Origin: Panacibacter microcysteis
GTDB lineage: Bacteria > Bacteroidota > Bacteroidia > Chitinophagales > Chitinophagaceae
Direction: 5' to 3'
NCBI RefSeq assembly: GCF_015831355.1
Contig: NZ_JADWYR010000001.1
Location: forward strand, 620,001 to 684,000
Length of the DNA stretch: 64,000 nt
How positions within the stretch are numbered: the stretch's first letter is position 1; each line of letters begins with the position of its first letter. Position numbers and translations under genes: made by a program. The notes beneath the pieces were generated by a model. It worked only from the letters and a program-made list of their open reading frames with translations. It searched no databases and had not been told where the DNA came from. Positions 25,392-34,094 of this stretch are shown in pieces.

Positions 25392-26651
25392 ATGAGAAGA
25401 CTACAATGGTTGATGCTGGCATTGGTGGCTTTAACAGCAAACAATGTTGTTGCACAAACCTATGACATCGTTATTAAAGGCGGCCACGTTATTGACCCCA
25501 AAAACAAAGTAGATGCAGTGATGGACGTAGCAGTGAAAGATGGCAAGATCGCACAGGTGGCACCATCAATTGATGGCAAACAGGCTGCACAGGTGGTAGA
25601 CGCAAAAGGCCTGTACGTTACACCCGGTCTTATTGATATGCATGCACACGTTTTCTTTGGCACAGAACCCGATCATTATTTAAGCAACGGCCTTGTTGCC
25701 GTGGTACCCGATGGCTTTACCTTTCGGGTAGGTGTAACCACCGTGGTAGATGCAGGTGGCGCCGGCTGGAAGTCCTTCCCTACCTTCAAGAAAAACATTA
25801 TCGACAATTCGCAGACAAGGGTACTTGCACTGCTAAATATTGTTGGTGAAGGCATGCGGGGTGGCGCTTATGAACAAACGATAGAAGATATGGATCCAAA
25901 AGCCAGTGCGCTGGTGGCCAAACAAAACAAACAGGATGTAGTGGGTTTCAAAGTGGCGCATTTCAACGGCCCTGAGTGGACGCCTGTTGACCGCGCTGTA
26001 GAAGCCGGCAAACTGGCAGATATGCCCGTAATGATCGATTTTGGCGGTAACACGCCTCCCCTTTCTATTGAGGAACTGTATATGAAACATTTGCGACCGG
26101 GCGATATCTATACACATACATACACGCTACTCGATGGTGATGTAAGAGAGCCGGTTGTAGACACCGCTACCAATAAAGTAAAACCCTTTATCTGGGATGC
26201 ACAGAAAAAAGGCATCGTCTTCGATGTGGGCTATGGTGGTGCCAGCTTCAATTTTTCACAGGCCATACCGGCACTAAAACAAGGCTTTTTCCCCAATACC
26301 ATCAGTACCGATCTGCATACCGGCAGTATGAATGCCTCTATGAAAAACCAGTTGGATGTAATGTCTAAGTTTCTACTGATGGGTATGCCATTGATTGATG
26401 TTATCAAAGCAAGTACGTGGGAGCCTGCAAAGGTGATCAAACGCGAAGAACTGGGTAACCTTTCTGTAGGCGGTATTGCAGATATTGCCATACTTAACCT
26501 GCGCCAGGGCGACTTTGGCTTTTTCGACAAAACAGGCTACAAGGTAAAAGGCAAACAAAAATTTGAATGCGAGATGACCATCAGGGCTGGTAAAATTGTA
26601 TACGACCTTAATGGCATTGCGGACCCTGTTTATCCAAAACCTAAAAAATAA
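25392..26651 (+). CDS. Amidohydrolase/deacetylase family metallohydrolase, copy 3
   Basis: A 419-residue secreted enzyme (signal MRRLQWLMLALVALTANNVVAQ). It keeps His84 and His86 (DMHAH), Lys187 (VGFKVAH, candidate carbamylated lysine), YTHTYT, FDVGYGG and STDLHTGS. Where copy 1 has VMVDFGEH this copy has VMIDFGGN, so the Asp-for-His change at this metal position is shared. In FDVGYGG the His of copy 1 is Tyr. Inferred activity: N-deacylation of an amino-sugar acid. It sits 35 bases after the PLP lyase and 53 bases before the GH20 gene, consistent with one operon. Confidence 0.83.
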   Translation: MRRLQWLMLALVALTANNVVAQTYDIVIKGGHVIDPKNKVDAVMDVAVKDGKIAQVAPSIDGKQAAQVVDAKGLYVTPGLIDMHAHVFFGTEPDHYLSNGLVAVVPDGFTFRVGVTTVVDAGGAGWKSFPTFKKNIIDNSQTRVLALLNIVGEGMRGGAYEQTIEDMDPKASALVAKQNKQDVVGFKVAHFNGPEWTPVDRAVEAGKLADMPVMIDFGGNTPPLSIEELYMKHLRPGDIYTHTYTLLDGDVREPVVDTATNKVKPFIWDAQKKGIVFDVGYGGASFNFSQAIPALKQGFFPNTISTDLHTGSMNASMKNQLDVMSKFLLMGMPLIDVIKASTWEPAKVIKREELGNLSVGGIADIAILNLRQGDFGFFDKTGYKVKGKQKFECEMTIRAGKIVYDLNGIADPVYPKPKK

Positions 26652-26704
26652 AAACATAAACTGTGGTATATTCCGGTTTTAAAAATTTTATACAAACAAG
26701 CCAT

Positions 26705-28315
26705 ATGAGTTTAATCAACAGATCAGTTGTTGCATTGTTAGCTATTGTTGCACTGGTTGCATGTAACAATGCAGAAAAGCAACAGGCAGTATCGTTTAAA
26801 GACATTATTCCCAAACCTGTTTTGGTCAAACCTTCCAATGAATTTTTTACGCTTTCAAAAGCAACAGGCATTTTCATTCATGGAGAGAATGACACAGCAA
26901 ACGCAGTAGCCCGGTGGTTCGTCGCACAAATAAAGCCTGCTACAGGTTTTGAGCTTGAAATTAATGCGATGAAAGGCCCCGATGCAAAAGAAGGCATTCA
27001 TTTAACCACTTCAGCAGATACCACGCTTGGTAAAGAAGGTTATGAACTCACCATTACAAAAGAGGCCATTAACATCGCAGCCACTACTGCCGCGGGCTGG
27101 TTTTACGGTTTGCAAACGATCAGGCAATTATTGCCTGCTGCTATAGAAATGAACACCACGCAAAATGCAGACTGGCAAATAGCTACAGGCACCATACGCG
27201 ATTATCCTGAATACGCATACCGCAGCAGCATGCTCGATGTAGCCAGGCACTTCTTCAGCGTGGAAGATGTAAAGCGTTACATCGATCTTATTGCCATGTA
27301 CAAAATGAATAACCTGCACCTGCATTTATCAGACGACCAGGGCTGGCGCATAGAAATAAAATCATGGCCGGAGCTTACAAAAATTGGCGGCAGCACAGAA
27401 GTAGGTGGCGGCAAAGGTGGCTTTTATACACAGGAACAATACAAAGACATCGTAAAATACGCACAGGAAAGATTTGTAAACATCGTTCCTGAAATTGATA
27501 TGCCCGGCCATACCAACGCAGCACTGGCCTCTTACAAAGAACTGCATAGTGCAGATTCTATGGCAGCCAACCTGCAGGCCAATACAGAGTTTAACAAAAA
27601 AGAAGATACCGCCATTAACCTCTATACCGGCACAGAAGTAGGCTTCAGCTCACTGCGCACAAAAAAACCGATTACCTATAAATTTATAGATGATGTAATT
27701 CGCGAACTCGCAGCCATAACCCCCGGCCCGTGGATTCATATTGGCGGCGATGAAAGCCATGCAACAAAAAAAGAAGATTACATTCCCTTCATGAGCCGTG
27801 TACAGGAGATGGTAATTGCACATGGTAAAAAAGTAATCGGGTGGGATGAGATTGCATGGTCAACCATTCAGCCAAACACAACCGTACAGTTTTGGGCAGA
27901 TGCCGAAAACTCGAAAATGGCCGTGGCAAAAGGAGCAAAAGTAATTGTATCACCTGCAAAAAAAGCGTACCTCGATATGCAGTACGATTCTACCAGCCGC
28001 ATTGGCTTGCATTGGGCCGCATACATAGAGATCGACAGCGCCTACAGCTGGGATCCCGCCAACTATGCAGACAGTATAAAACGTGATAACATTCTCGGCA
28101 TTGAAGCAGCATTGTGGACAGAGACCGTTACCAATATGGACGATATTGAGTACCTCGTTTTTCCGCGCCTGCCCGGCTATGCCGAAATCGGGTGGTCCCC
28201 CGTACAGGGCCGCGGGTGGAATGAATATAAAGTGCGCCTTGGCTTACAGGCACCACGTTTCAAAGCGCTGAACATCGATTATTATAAATCAAAACTCGTT
28301 CCCTGGGCTGAATAG
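26705..28315 (+). CDS. GH20 beta-N-acetylhexosaminidase lipoprotein
   Basis: A 536-residue protein. The Met at 26705 gives a lipoprotein signal (MSLINRSVVALLAIVALVAC, Cys20); the upstream Met at 26663 would bury it. An N-terminal GH20b domain (about 35-165) precedes the TIM barrel. The catalytic pair is Asp349-Glu350 in WIHIGGDESH. Other landmarks are GTIRDYPEYAYRSSMLDVARHF, NLHLHLSDDQGWRIEIK and VPEIDMPGHTNAA. It removes terminal GlcNAc or GalNAc from chitin oligosaccharides, glycans or muropeptides, with substrate-assisted catalysis. This gene is the best pointer to the identity of the sugar handled by the locus. It follows the lyase and deacetylase on the same strand. Confidence 0.92.
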   Translation: MSLINRSVVALLAIVALVACNNAEKQQAVSFKDIIPKPVLVKPSNEFFTLSKATGIFIHGENDTANAVARWFVAQIKPATGFELEINAMKGPDAKEGIHLTTSADTTLGKEGYELTITKEAINIAATTAAGWFYGLQTIRQLLPAAIEMNTTQNADWQIATGTIRDYPEYAYRSSMLDVARHFFSVEDVKRYIDLIAMYKMNNLHLHLSDDQGWRIEIKSWPELTKIGGSTEVGGGKGGFYTQEQYKDIVKYAQERFVNIVPEIDMPGHTNAALASYKELHSADSMAANLQANTEFNKKEDTAINLYTGTEVGFSSLRTKKPITYKFIDDVIRELAAITPGPWIHIGGDESHATKKEDYIPFMSRVQEMVIAHGKKVIGWDEIAWSTIQPNTTVQFWADAENSKMAVAKGAKVIVSPAKKAYLDMQYDSTSRIGLHWAAYIEIDSAYSWDPANYADSIKRDNILGIEAALWTETVTNMDDIEYLVFPRLPGYAEIGWSPVQGRGWNEYKVRLGLQAPRFKALNIDYYKSKLVPWAE

Positions 28316-28345
28316 TTTTTGTGGGTAACCAACTGCAGTGCAGGT

Positions 28346-28375
28346 GGCATCGCCTGTTGTGTCACTCACTTGTAC
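28346..28375 (-). repeat. Dispersed repeat copy 11, T/A core
   Basis: Exact core at 28356-28375 with GGCATCGCCT on its outer side. It lies 30 bases after the hexosaminidase stop. Confidence 0.88.
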
Positions 28376-28463
28376 AGCAACACATTATTCAGCAGTTCCA
28401 GTACACCACAGCGCATGTTTTACACAGGCACAAAGAACAATCAATAGTTGATAAAATATAACC

Positions 28464-28496
28464 GTGTGGTGCAGCGGCTGCGCCGCTGCACCACAC
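28464..28496 (+). promoter_or_regulatory. Perfect 15-bp hairpin just before the SMP-30 gene
   Basis: The arms GTGTGGTGCAGCGGC and GCCGCTGCACCACAC are perfect complements around a TGC loop. The hairpin ends 10 bases before the start codon at 28507, so it would block or position the ribosome if transcribed. No T-run follows, so it is not a standard terminator. The closing GGC-TGC-GCC core recurs in the hairpin at 38025-38049. Confidence 0.6.
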
Positions 28497-28506
28497 GCTA
28501 CAACGT

Positions 28507-29415
28507 ATGATCAAAAAAACACTTACCAGCTTTGTTTTGTCTGCAGCAATCATTTCCTGCAATACAGCACAGGAGCCTGCAACAAAAGAACGCTATCATT
28601 CAGTTGCGTTTACACCAGACAACAGTTTTACCGGTGGCGCAGAAGGCCCTGCTGTTGACAATGCAGGCAACGTATATGCGGTAAACTATGCAAAAGAAGG
28701 CACCATCGCCATCATAACGCCAGGCGGCAAAGCAGGCATATTCGTTGCATTACCCAATGGCAGTGTAGGCAATGGTATACGCTTTAACAGCAAAGGCGAA
28801 ATGCTGGTGGCAGATTATACCAACCACAACATTTTAAAAGTAGCTATTGCAACAAAACAGGTAAGCATTTATGCGCATGATTCAACCATGAGCCAGCCCA
28901 ATGACATTGCCATTGACAACAAAGACCGTTTGTATGCAAGCGATCCCGACTGGAAAACAGGCACCGGGCGCATATGGCGTGTAGATACGGATGGCAGCAT
29001 TACTTTGCTGGCAGACAGCATGGGTACAACAAATGGCATAGAAGTAAGCCCGGACAACCAAAAACTGTATGTAAACGAATCGGTGCAACGCAATGTGTGG
29101 GTGTACGATTTATCTGATAGCGGTACCATCAGCAATAAAAAACTATTGATCAGCTTCCCGGATTTTGGTATGGATGGTATGCGCTGCGATGCGGATGGAA
29201 ATTTATACATCACCCGCTATGGCAAAGGCGTTGTTGCCAAAGTATCTCCTGGCGGAGCACTGCTGAAAGAAATTCCTTTGCTGGGCAAAAACAGCAGTAA
29301 TATAGCATTTGGCGGACCGGATGGCAAAACCGCATACGTTACACTGCAGGACAAAGGAAACATGGAAACTTTTCGCGTGGAAGTTGCAGGCAGGGAGTTT
29401 AAACCGCAGCGCTAA
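28507..29415 (+). CDS. SMP-30/gluconolactonase-like lipoprotein
   Basis: A 302-residue exported protein (signal MIKKTLTSFVLSAAIISC, lipobox Cys18). The six-bladed propeller keeps the SMP-30 metal site: Glu46 in GGAEGPAVD, Asn132 in QPNDIAIDN, Asn176 in TTNGIEVSPD and Asp223 in GMDGMRCDADG. Such enzymes hydrolyse sugar lactones to aldonic acids using Ca2+ or Zn2+. This fits directly after the sugar dehydrogenases, which make lactones. The gene stands alone between a strong hairpin and a dispersed repeat. Confidence 0.85.
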   Translation: MIKKTLTSFVLSAAIISCNTAQEPATKERYHSVAFTPDNSFTGGAEGPAVDNAGNVYAVNYAKEGTIAIITPGGKAGIFVALPNGSVGNGIRFNSKGEMLVADYTNHNILKVAIATKQVSIYAHDSTMSQPNDIAIDNKDRLYASDPDWKTGTGRIWRVDTDGSITLLADSMGTTNGIEVSPDNQKLYVNESVQRNVWVYDLSDSGTISNKKLLISFPDFGMDGMRCDADGNLYITRYGKGVVAKVSPGGALLKEIPLLGKNSSNIAFGGPDGKTAYVTLQDKGNMETFRVEVAGREFKPQR

Positions 29416-29434
29416 AGCTGCTTCCTGCACTGCA

Positions 29435-29489
29435 GTACAAGTGAGTGACACAACAGGCGATGCCATACATTACAAAAGCCGGGTACATA
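29435..29489 (+). repeat. Dispersed repeat copy 12, T/A core, full length
   Basis: Exact core at 29435-29454, then AGGCGATGCCATACATTACA and outer arm GCCGGGTACATAA. It ends 15 bases before the RraA-like start codon and is one of the best examples of the complete unit. Confidence 0.92.
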
Positions 29490-29504
29490 AAAAAAGATTA
29501 TACA

Positions 29505-30434
29505 ATGATGAGGGTAATAAAATTTTCTGCTGCGTTACTATCGGCCTGTATGCTTGCTGCGGCGGCACAGGCGCAAACGATGCCAAAAGAAGAACTCGTT
29601 TTTCTTACCGGCGAATGGAAGGGCGAACGCTTTGCAGATGGCAGGCCAAAAATACCAGACGACCTGCTGGAACGTGCCGGGAAGATCGGTATAGAAGAAG
29701 CCTGGCAGGTATTAAATAATGAGGGCTATAAAAACCAGTTTGAAGGCAACTGGAAAATGGTAAACGATTCTGTAAAGGTTGTGGGCCGCGTGGTTACCGC
29801 GCAGTACATGCCCAGCCGGCCCGATGTGGAAGCAAAGATCAAAGAACGTGGCAAGGCACAGGGCAGGAAGGGCAATACCAATGCATGGCCAATTGAAACG
29901 CTTACCAAAGGTGATGTGTACGTAGCAGATTGCTTTGGTAAGATTGCACAGGGCACACTGATCGGTGATAACCTTGGAAATTCAATTTACGCCAAAACAG
30001 GCACCGGTGTTATATTCGATGGTGCGGCAAGAGATCTTGCAGGGCTGGCAGATATAAAAGGCTTTAACGCGTATGTAAGAGACTTCGATCCTTCGTATCT
30101 TGAAAGCGTTGTGCTGATGGGATTGAATACACCGGTACGTATAGGCCATGCCATTGTAATGCCCGGCGATCTTGTGATCAGTGAAAGAGAAGGCGTATTG
30201 TTTATACCTGCACATCTTGCAGAAAAAGTGATCAGCACTGCAGAGTTCATCGGTTTAAAAGATAAGTTTGGGCACGACATGCTAAAGAGTGGCAGGTATG
30301 CTCCGGGGCAGATAGATAACCAATGGACCGATGAAATAAAAAACGCCTTCTTAAAATGGCTGGATGCACATCCGGGTGAGTCTAAGCTTACAAGAGCGCA
30401 ACTGGATGCATTCATGGAAAAAAGAACCTGGTAA
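29505..30434 (+). CDS. Exported RraA-family protein (aldolase-like)
   Basis: A 309-residue protein. The Met at 29505 (a second follows at once) opens a Sec signal, MMRVIKFSAALLSACMLAAAAQAQ; the longer frame upstream runs through a repeat. Residues about 75-290 match the RraA/HMG-aldolase family: VYVADCFGKIAQGTLIGD, the GVIFDGAARDLAGL motif with the Arg-Asp pair, and the signature VMPGDLVISEREGVLFIP. Relatives cleave 4-hydroxy-4-methyl-2-oxoglutarate or decarboxylate oxaloacetate; others bind RNase E. These are usually cytoplasmic, so the signal peptide is notable. In this locus it might cleave a keto-deoxy sugar acid. It heads a tight four-gene unit (29505-32766). Confidence 0.8.
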   Translation: MMRVIKFSAALLSACMLAAAAQAQTMPKEELVFLTGEWKGERFADGRPKIPDDLLERAGKIGIEEAWQVLNNEGYKNQFEGNWKMVNDSVKVVGRVVTAQYMPSRPDVEAKIKERGKAQGRKGNTNAWPIETLTKGDVYVADCFGKIAQGTLIGDNLGNSIYAKTGTGVIFDGAARDLAGLADIKGFNAYVRDFDPSYLESVVLMGLNTPVRIGHAIVMPGDLVISEREGVLFIPAHLAEKVISTAEFIGLKDKFGHDMLKSGRYAPGQIDNQWTDEIKNAFLKWLDAHPGESKLTRAQLDAFMEKRTW

Positions 30435-30467
30435 ACTGATTAACCCACTGCTTTATTTCTAACGATT

Positions 30468-31583
30468 ATGAACCTGTACAAAATATCATTCGTTGCTGCG
30501 CTGGTTTGTGTTATTGCTGCCATTGTTATGTTTGCAAATGGCAGCGGCGCAAATGCGGGACCGTTACTGATCGCATTCTTTGTTTTGGTAGCAATCGGGT
30601 TTCGTGGTTTTGCTGCGCTCAAAGGCTTTACTTATACCGTTACCATTTTTGCAGCGGTTACCATGGCATTGTACTACCCGCAATTCTTTATAAGCTGGAA
30701 CGGTTTTACCTTGTCTGGCCTTATCAAACCACTGATCATGCTGATCATGTTTGGCATGGGCACGTCTATGAGTGTGCGTGATTTTGCAGGTGTGGTAAAG
30801 ATGCCCAGGGGCGTTTTGATAGGTGTGGTAAGTCATTTCATCATTATGCCGCTGCTTGGTTTTACACTGGCAAAACTTACCAGCTTTCCGCCCGAAATAG
30901 CTGCGGGCATCGTATTGGTTGGCTGCTCACCGAATGGCACCGCCTCAAATGTAATATCGTTTTTGGCAAAGGCAAATCTTGCGCTTTCTGTAACCATTAC
31001 GGCGGTCTCTACCATGCTTGCGCCATTTGTAACGCCTTTTTTAATGAAGCTGCTGGCAGGCGCATTTATAGAGATCAACACACTTGATATGATGTTTGAG
31101 ATCTTCCAGATGGTGATTATACCCATTGGTGCAGGTTTGTTGTTCAATCATTTCTTAAGCGGCAAACTCGGCTGGCTGGATAAGGCGATGCCGCTGGTAT
31201 CTATGTTTGGTATTGCCTTTATCATCGTGATCATTACAGCAGCGGGCAGAGACAATTTGCTGAGTATAGGCCCTGCCCTGATACTCGTTGTATTGATACA
31301 TAATTTATGCGGCTACACACTGGGCTACTGGAGTGGCCGGCTGTTTAAAATGAGTGAACGTGATTGTCGTACCATTGCCATTGAAGTAGGTATGCAGAAT
31401 GCCGGTATGGCATCTGGTCTTGCAAAGGCCATGGGTAAAATGGCAACCGTAGGGCTGGCGCCGGCTATCTTCGGGCCGCTGATGAACTCTACAGGTTCTA
31501 TTCTTGCTTCTTACTGGCACAATAAACCGGTAAAGGAACAGGACGGAACAGACGAAGAGACTATTACTACTTTAAAACACTGA
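30468..31583 (+). CDS. BASS-family (bile acid:sodium symporter-like) transporter
   Basis: A 371-residue integral membrane protein, with nine to ten hydrophobic helices from residue 7 to about 345. The family signature appears in LVGCSPNGTASNVISFLAKANLALSV and in the second half IAIEVGMQNAGMASGLA, the two crossing motifs of the ASBT/NTCP fold. Members move bile acids, pantoate, pyruvate or other organic acids with Na+. Given the enzymes around it, uptake of a keto acid formed in the periplasm is the simplest guess. It starts 33 bases after the RraA-like gene and 4 bases before the next one. Confidence 0.87.
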   Translation: MNLYKISFVAALVCVIAAIVMFANGSGANAGPLLIAFFVLVAIGFRGFAALKGFTYTVTIFAAVTMALYYPQFFISWNGFTLSGLIKPLIMLIMFGMGTSMSVRDFAGVVKMPRGVLIGVVSHFIIMPLLGFTLAKLTSFPPEIAAGIVLVGCSPNGTASNVISFLAKANLALSVTITAVSTMLAPFVTPFLMKLLAGAFIEINTLDMMFEIFQMVIIPIGAGLLFNHFLSGKLGWLDKAMPLVSMFGIAFIIVIITAAGRDNLLSIGPALILVVLIHNLCGYTLGYWSGRLFKMSERDCRTIAIEVGMQNAGMASGLAKAMGKMATVGLAPAIFGPLMNSTGSILASYWHNKPVKEQDGTDEETITTLKH

Positions 31584-31587
31584 TCAT

Positions 31588-32013
31588 ATGAAAAAACTAC
31601 TCTTACTGTTTGCAGTGGGTATATGCTGCTTGCATGCTTTTGGCCAGTCGAAAGACGAACAGGCATTGGCTGCTGCCACAGATACATTGGTGCAGGCCAT
31701 TATACGCGCAGACAGGGCCGTACTGGAAAAGCTGACGGCAGATCAACTGAGTTATGGCCACTCTGGCGGTAAGGTAGAAAACAGGATGCAGTTTATAGAT
31801 GCTATTGTAAACGGCCCGTTTGATTTTACAGACGGAAACATTACCGGCCAGACCGTATCTGTAAATGACAAGATTGGCATAGTAAGACATGTTTTTACTT
31901 TTCATTACAACAACAAAGGTGAAAGCGGTGAGATGAAACTCGGTATTCTGCTCGTATGGCAAAAGCAAAAAAACGAATGGAAATTATTGGCCAGGCAGGC
32001 ATTTAAACTGTAG
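31588..32013 (+). CDS. Exported NTF2-like (SnoaL/DUF4440-type) protein
   Basis: A 141-residue protein with a Sec signal (MKKLLLLFAVGICCLHAFGQ) and an NTF2-like fold: an N-terminal helix pair, AIIRADRAVLEKLTADQLSYGHSGGKVENRMQFIDAI, and closing strands with GILLVWQKQKNEWKLLARQAFKL. DUF4440/NTF2-like proteins are small cone-shaped domains that bind ligands or act as minor enzymes such as isomerases and dehydratases. The place between the transporter (4 bases) and the CBM9-like gene (6 bases) shows it belongs to the same operon. No catalytic assignment is possible. Confidence 0.75.
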   Translation: MKKLLLLFAVGICCLHAFGQSKDEQALAAATDTLVQAIIRADRAVLEKLTADQLSYGHSGGKVENRMQFIDAIVNGPFDFTDGNITGQTVSVNDKIGIVRHVFTFHYNNKGESGEMKLGILLVWQKQKNEWKLLARQAFKL

Positions 32014-32019
32014 TAACCT

Positions 32020-32766
32020 ATGCGACTGTTCATACTTTCAGCAATTGCTTTCTTTTACAACGCAGCAGCATTTGCGCAGGAAAAAGCCATAACCGTTCAG
32101 AAGACCACTGATTTTGCTGTCACAGGCGATGGCAGCGACAATGCGTGGGGCACAACTGCCTGGCACATGATTACCCAACGCAACAGCAATGAGTTAAAAA
32201 ATGCAGGCTGGTATATTACAGAAAACCGGTTAACAATTGCAGATATACAATACCAGACGCGTTTCAAAATATTATACTCAGACAAAGGCATCTATTGTCT
32301 TTACGAGTGCCAGGACAGCCTTATAACAGCAACGATCAAAGAAGATTTTGGCGACCTGTTTAATGAAGATGTGGTAGAAGCATTCTTCTGGCCCGATACA
32401 GCGCAGGTAGTGTATTTTGAATATGAACTATCGCCGCGCAACTACGAATTGCCTTTGATCATCTTCAACAAAAATGGCAATGCCAATGGCTGGTTGCCAT
32501 TTTACTACCGCGGAGGCCGCCGCACTGTACATGCAGTAAAATTGAATACCGCCGGTGCTGATAAACGCTTTACATGGACGGCGGAGTTTTTCATCCCGTA
32601 TGCATTGCTTTCATCTCTCAATAATATGCCACCTGCGAAAGGAAGTACATGGCGTGCAAATTTTTATCGCATCGATTATGACAGGGAGCCTGTTTATTCA
32701 AGCTGGCAGCTAACGCGTGGCAGTTATCATGACCCGGAAAAATTTGGATTGTTACAGTTCGAGTAG
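32020..32766 (+). CDS. Secreted CBM9-like carbohydrate-binding protein
   Basis: A 248-residue protein with a Sec signal (MRLFILSAIAFFYNAAAFAQ). The rest resembles the carbohydrate-binding family 9-like beta sandwich: TRFKILYSDKGIYCLYECQDS, DLFNEDVVEAFFWPD, YFEYELSPRNYELPLII, FTWTAEFFIPYALL and a terminal SSWQLTRGSYHDPEKFGLLQFE. Such stand-alone domains are common in Bacteroidota glycan loci and probably hold sugar or reduce product loss; no active site is known. It ends the operon that begins at 29505 and converges on the anti-sigma gene, whose stop is 11 bases away. Confidence 0.8.
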   Translation: MRLFILSAIAFFYNAAAFAQEKAITVQKTTDFAVTGDGSDNAWGTTAWHMITQRNSNELKNAGWYITENRLTIADIQYQTRFKILYSDKGIYCLYECQDSLITATIKEDFGDLFNEDVVEAFFWPDTAQVVYFEYELSPRNYELPLIIFNKNGNANGWLPFYYRGGRRTVHAVKLNTAGADKRFTWTAEFFIPYALLSSLNNMPPAKGSTWRANFYRIDYDREPVYSSWQLTRGSYHDPEKFGLLQFE

Positions 32767-32777
32767 TGTGCAGGAGA

Positions 32778-34094
32778 TCAGAACCGGATGACCACTTTGT
32801 TTTTCTTTTGCCCGTTCTTTTTGGAACTTATCCACCGCGGCCCTTCTTTTAATGCCTGTAATATCTTTTCATCGGCTTCTTTATTCAGTGATTTTGTTAT
32901 TGCAAGGTTGTATAAGTCTCCTTGCTCATCAATAGAAAACTCGATCTCTACCATACCATGCATATCAACAAAACTGCCGTTGGTTGAATCAAATGTTTTA
33001 TTCATGCGCCGGTACACATATTCCTGGAAAGATTGCCAGCCACCTGCGGGGTAGGCACTGTCGGCTACCGCCTTTACGGATGTTCTTTTCGCCTTTTTTC
33101 CTGCGCCATAACCTGTAACCACTACTTCTGAGAGCGACATATTGCCCGGCTCTATCGAAATATTGTTTGTCCGCTTTGTCAAAAGGGCTGCACTGGCCTG
33201 GTTATACCCAACTGAATTTACAGACACGTTCAGCACGCTGTCGGCACTTTGCAACTGGAAAAATCCCGTTGCATCTGTAAATGCAACCGGTTTGTTATTG
33301 GTGTCAATTACAGCGCCCGGCACGGGCTTGTTGAATTTATCAAGTACGTACCCCGAAAAATTGTTAAGTGCAGGATTACTGTTCATTAAACCGGCGCCAC
33401 GCCCCTGTAAAGGCGCCGACACCCTTGCTGATTTTGTATCGTTTTTCGCAATATCCAGGCCCGGCGCTACTCCCGGGAAAGTAGAAACAGAATCTGCCAT
33501 TGTTGCGGCTGCCACAAAAGGCTGATCATCTGCTGATTCCACCGTTGTTTCCATGGCTTTGTTTGCCGCCGGCGGAACCGGTTTTGTTGCAAGCCCGGGT
33601 TGTTTCATTCTGCTGCTTGCAGATTGCCCGACAGCCGTGTTATCAGCCATTGCAATACCTGCCTGTGTGTCGGCTTTTTTTGCCAGGGTTTGCGGCGGTG
33701 TTGAAACGGGTAGCGAGTCTTCCTGCCTCACTGCCGCAACCTGCTGTTTGCCTGCCGGCGCATTATTCAAACCAACCAGGTACCAGCTAAATATACCTAC
33801 GCCGGCAAGCACAACGATCATGGCAGCTATCCGCCACCAGTTAAAACTTTTTGCCGGCATGGCAATTACGGGTGCTGCTTCTTTTGGTGCCTGTAAAAGT
33901 GCATTGATCTCATTCAAATGCTTATAAGAATGCTGCATCGCAGCATCGCTGTAACCCTCAATGGCATCGGCAAGAAAAGGATCCTGCAAAGCAGCCTTTT
34001 CCATGTCGTGCATTTCTTTCGCACTCATGCCACCGGCCAGGTATCTTTCAATATCCTGCGCGGAATAATTAATATGGGCGCCTGGATCAGTCAT
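32778..34094 (-). CDS. Anti-sigma factor with CarboxypepD_reg and TonB-C-like domains
   Basis: A 438-residue single-pass membrane protein. The N-terminal ~70 residues (INYSAQDIERYLAGGMSAKEMHDMEKAALQDPFLADAIEGY) are the cytoplasmic sigma-binding segment. A transmembrane helix follows at about 88-108, then a low-complexity Pro/Ala/Thr linker and a CarboxypepD_reg domain (GYVLDKFNKPVPGAVIDTNN, about 245-325) ending in the LSEVVVTGYG motif. The C-terminal ~90 residues (WQSFQEYVYRRMNK, MVEIEFSIDEQGDLYN) look like a TonB C-terminal-type domain. It should hold the adjacent ECF sigma factor inactive until an envelope signal arrives. Its ATG overlaps the sigma stop by 8 bases. Target genes are unknown. 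Confidence 0.8.
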   Translation of the reverse strand: MTDPGAHINYSAQDIERYLAGGMSAKEMHDMEKAALQDPFLADAIEGYSDAAMQHSYKHLNEINALLQAPKEAAPVIAMPAKSFNWWRIAAMIVVLAGVGIFSWYLVGLNNAPAGKQQVAAVRQEDSLPVSTPPQTLAKKADTQAGIAMADNTAVGQSASSRMKQPGLATKPVPPAANKAMETTVESADDQPFVAAATMADSVSTFPGVAPGLDIAKNDTKSARVSAPLQGRGAGLMNSNPALNNFSGYVLDKFNKPVPGAVIDTNNKPVAFTDATGFFQLQSADSVLNVSVNSVGYNQASAALLTKRTNNISIEPGNMSLSEVVVTGYGAGKKAKRTSVKAVADSAYPAGGWQSFQEYVYRRMNKTFDSTNGSFVDMHGMVEIEFSIDEQGDLYNLAITKSLNKEADEKILQALKEGPRWISSKKNGQKKNKVVIRF

